From an uncultured bacterium (GTDB taxonomy: Bacteria > Verrucomicrobiota > Lentisphaeria > Oligosphaerales > Oligosphaeraceae), in NCBI GenBank assembly GCA_902783355.1, contig CACZQQ010000464.1, forward strand, positions 1 to 7,670: a stretch of 7,670 bases of DNA, in the 5' to 3' direction. Under the pieces are notes generated by a model. That model searched no databases and was not told where the DNA came from. It saw nothing but the letters and a program-made list of their open reading frames with translations. The translations under genes and the position numbers were made by a program. Shown in pieces: positions 6,579 to 7,670 of this stretch (its first letter is position 1; each line of letters begins with the position of its first letter).

Positions 6579-6679
6579 GAATCCCGCAGAAAGCGGATTC
6601 GTCGCAACAGGAAATTCGGGGGGGGTAGCCGTGAGGTTGCTTCTCTTCGAGCGTAACCCAACAACGGAGAGAAGAGAAC
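6579..6679 (+). promoter_or_regulatory. Structured 5' leader of pseudopilin gene 2
   Basis: The first hairpin lies at the predicted transcript 5' end: GAAT (6579-6582), a bulged C, and CCGC (6584-6587) pair with GCGG and ATTC (6593-6600). The linker GTCGCAACAG follows. In the second hairpin (6615-6650), AGCC (6627-6630) and GGTT (6635-6638) close a GTGA loop of the GNRA type, and eight G's (6618-6625) pair with CTTCTCTT (6640-6647) through G-C and G-T pairs. The ribosome site GGAG (6666-6669) is ten bases before the ATG. Confidence 0.65.
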
Positions 6680-7384
6680 ATGAAGAAGTCGTTCACCCTG
6701 ATCGAACTGCTCGTCGTCATCGCCATCATCGCCATTCTGGCGGCGATGCTGCTGCCGGCGCTGGCGAAGGCGCGCGAGAAGGCCCGCGAAATCACCTGCA
6801 CCAACAAGAAGAAGCAGTGCATGCTCTACGTCGCCCTCTATGCGGACGACTACAACCAGGTCTTCACGGTGCGCACCAACGCCACCGGCAAGCCCTACGG
6901 CTGGTGCCACTGGGCGCGTCGGCTCATCCTTGACAAATACATGGACACGTGGAAGACCGCCATGTGCCCCGTCTCCAACGGCCCCGCCGACAATGGCGCC
7001 GACCCCGGCGACCATGTGATGGGCATGGTGCGTGCGATCAGCCATTTCAAGGCCTACTACGGCGCAAGCGCCCTCTATCCGGATGCCAACAGCGAGAACA
7101 ACGACGGCTGCCCCGTGGTCAACTTCGGCGCCCTGTCGGGCAACAAGATGCTCATGACGGACTCCGCCATGTTCCTGGCCACCCACGCCAACCACGGCGC
7201 GCAGATCTTCGACTGGTCGAACTCCCAGGTCAACACCTTCTGCCCGCGCCACGGCGGCCGCGCCACCGTCGGCTGGACGGACGGCCATGTGGAGTCCATG
7301 ACCCCGCAGCAGGTGAAGAGCGAGTGGGGCGTCGCCACCATGTACTATGTCGACCCGGCCAGCATTAGCGTCAAGTCGATCTAA
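6680..7384 (+). CDS. Prepilin-like (type II secretion pseudopilin) protein with H-x9-DG domain, copy 2
   Basis: This is a 234-residue paralogue of the gene before it. The first 32 codons differ from copy 1 at only three bases, all synonymous third positions, and encode the same prepilin signal and hydrophobic helix, again with Ser before Phe5. The region just after keeps the pattern [23 protein letters not shown], with cysteines at 40 and 47 as in copy 1. Residues 60-185 share no obvious similarity with copy 1. The C-terminal motif His191-x9-Asp201-Gly202-His203 ([19 protein letters not shown]) is closer to the usual form than that of copy 1. It is transcribed from its own promoter and followed by a strong hairpin. 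It probably has the same location and processing as copy 1, with a different exposed domain. Confidence 0.9.
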   Translation: MKKSFTLIELLVVIAIIAILAAMLLPALAKAREKAREITCTNKKKQCMLYVALYADDYNQVFTVRTNATGKPYGWCHWARRLILDKYMDTWKTAMCPVSNGPADNGADPGDHVMGMVRAISHFKAYYGASALYPDANSENNDGCPVVNFGALSGNKMLMTDSAMFLATHANHGAQIFDWSNSQVNTFCPRHGGRATVGWTDGHVESMTPQQVKSEWGVATMYYVDPASISVKSI

Positions 7385-7401
7385 GTCGCGCGCAGGTCGG
7401 T

Positions 7402-7439
7402 GCTTGCCTCCCGCAGAACCTAGGCGGCGGGGGGCAGGC
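7402..7439 (+). terminator. Strong hairpin downstream of pseudopilin gene 2 (terminator-like, no adjacent T-tract)
   Basis: Thirteen contiguous pairs, two of them G-T, form between 7402-7414 (GCTTGCCTCCCGC) and 7427-7439 (GCGGGGGGCAGGC) around a 12-base loop that includes CCTAGG. It lies 17 bases after the stop codon of copy 2. The only T-run, ATTTT at about 7458, is roughly 18 bases downstream. It may therefore stabilise the 3' end or act with a factor rather than terminate on its own. Copy 1 has no counterpart. Confidence 0.5.
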
Positions 7440-7486
7440 CCGTCGTCCGCAAGGTAGATTTTCCCACGAAAAATGCATCCTCGCGC

Positions 7487-7515
7487 TTGATTTTCCGCCA
7501 CGGATGACCTATAAT
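7487..7515 (+). promoter_or_regulatory. Promoter of pseudopilin gene 3
   Basis: TTGATT (7487-7492), 17 bases, then TATAAT (7510-7515). It matches the promoter of gene 2 almost base for base, including the spacer (TTCCGCC and CGGATG retained) and the upstream block CGAAAAATGCATCC (7467-7480). Expected transcript start is near 7522, the first base of the leader hairpin. Confidence 0.85.
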
Positions 7516-7521
7516 ATGTCA

Positions 7522-7617
7522 GAATCCCGAAGACGGGGTTCGTCACAACAGAGGAATTGAGAGGATGGCCGCGAGGCCGTCCCCTCAATTACATGCACAA
7601 TGGAGAAAGAAGAAAAC
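7522..7617 (+). promoter_or_regulatory. Structured 5' leader of pseudopilin gene 3
   Basis: The first hairpin is GAATCCCG (7522-7529) with CGGGGTTC (7534-7541) around AAGA: eight pairs, one of them G-T. The linker GTCACAACAG follows. The second hairpin (7555-7590) has AATTGAG with CTCAATT, an A-C mismatch, GGA with TCC, a T-G pair, and GGCC with GGCC closed by a GCGA (GNRA) loop. The ribosome site GGAG (7602-7605) lies 12 bases before the ATG, in the word ACAATGGAGAAAG shared with unit 1. Architecture and spacing parallel units 1 and 2. Confidence 0.65.
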
Positions 7618-7670
7618 ATGAAGAAGTCGTTCACCCTGATCGAACTGCTTGTCGTCATCGCCATCATCGC
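7618..7670 (+). CDS. Prepilin-like protein, copy 3 (5' end only; runs off the window)
   Basis: Only 17 full codons are visible ([17 protein letters not shown]). They encode the same prepilin signal as copies 1 and 2, and the 53 bases differ from copy 2 at a single synonymous position (CTT for CTC at Leu11). The promoter, leader and ribosome site are complete. The prediction that it continues as a full H-x9-DG pseudopilin rests on the pattern of the array. Confidence 0.85.
   Translation, partial: MKKSFTLIELLVVIAII

Larger units (their letters stand above)
5637..7670 (+). repeat. Tandem array of three promoter-leader-pseudopilin units
   Basis: The unit repeats with start-codon spacing of 920 bp (5760 to 6680) and 938 bp (6680 to 7618). 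Within a unit, the promoter, two leader hairpins, ribosome site and first ~96 coding bases are conserved; the rest of each gene is not alignable by eye except for the C-terminal H-x9-DG motif. Units 2 and 3 also share the 14-base block CGAAAAATGCATCC (6524-6537 and 7467-7480), six bases before the conserved CTTGATT in both. This indicates duplication followed by divergence or exchange of the 3' parts. The array continues past the right edge. Confidence 0.8.

Noticed and set aside
6566..7588. 340-codon minus-strand frame
   Set aside because: It is antisense to pseudopilin gene 2 and spans its promoter and terminator region.
5637..7670. CRISPR-like or short tandem repeat array
   Set aside because: The repeat period is over 900 bp and the repeated parts are promoters, leaders and gene starts; no short repeat-spacer pattern exists in the window.

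Overview
This GC-rich window most likely comes from a bacterium of the PVC group, in or near Lentisphaerota or Kiritimatiellota. The main reason is a run of tandem prepilin-like genes, each with a [17 protein letters not shown]-terminus and a C-terminal H-x9-DG motif; such genes are amplified in these phyla. A sialidase-like and an amylase-like gene next to them fit a glycan-degrading lifestyle. The taxonomic call is inference; no rRNA or marker gene is present.

Layout. 1-634 (minus): a TetR-family repressor whose 3' end lies outside the window. 635-735: its AT-rich promoter with an overlapping palindrome that is a likely auto-operator. 736-961: a gene-free element with near-perfect terminal inverted repeats, three internal GC hairpins and a symmetrically placed 8-bp flanking direct repeat, resembling a MITE. 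962-1170: no gene; one small hairpin, then a hairpin plus T-tract oriented as a plus-strand terminator. 1171-2280 (minus): a five-Asp-box sialidase-like protein. 2281-2425: a divergent control region rich in small inverted repeats. 2426-5599 (plus): a 1057-residue multidomain GH13-like protein. From about 5637 to the end (plus): three successive units, each made of a sigma70-type promoter, an ~88-101-nt structured leader and a pseudopilin gene; the third is cut by the window edge.

How the genes may work together. The sialidase-like and GH13-like proteins have no visible signal peptide and are divergently transcribed, so they may process imported oligosaccharides and share control sequences. 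The TetR repressor is not obviously tied to either and probably controls itself and possibly genes outside the window. The pseudopilins are membrane-anchored or secreted proteins of unknown cargo. They share almost identical promoters, leaders and N-termini but have unrelated middle and C-terminal parts, so they look like a diversifying paralogous family.

The observations most worth following up are the two-hairpin leader kept in front of all three pseudopilin genes, with pairing-preserving substitutions, and the MITE-like element at 736-961.
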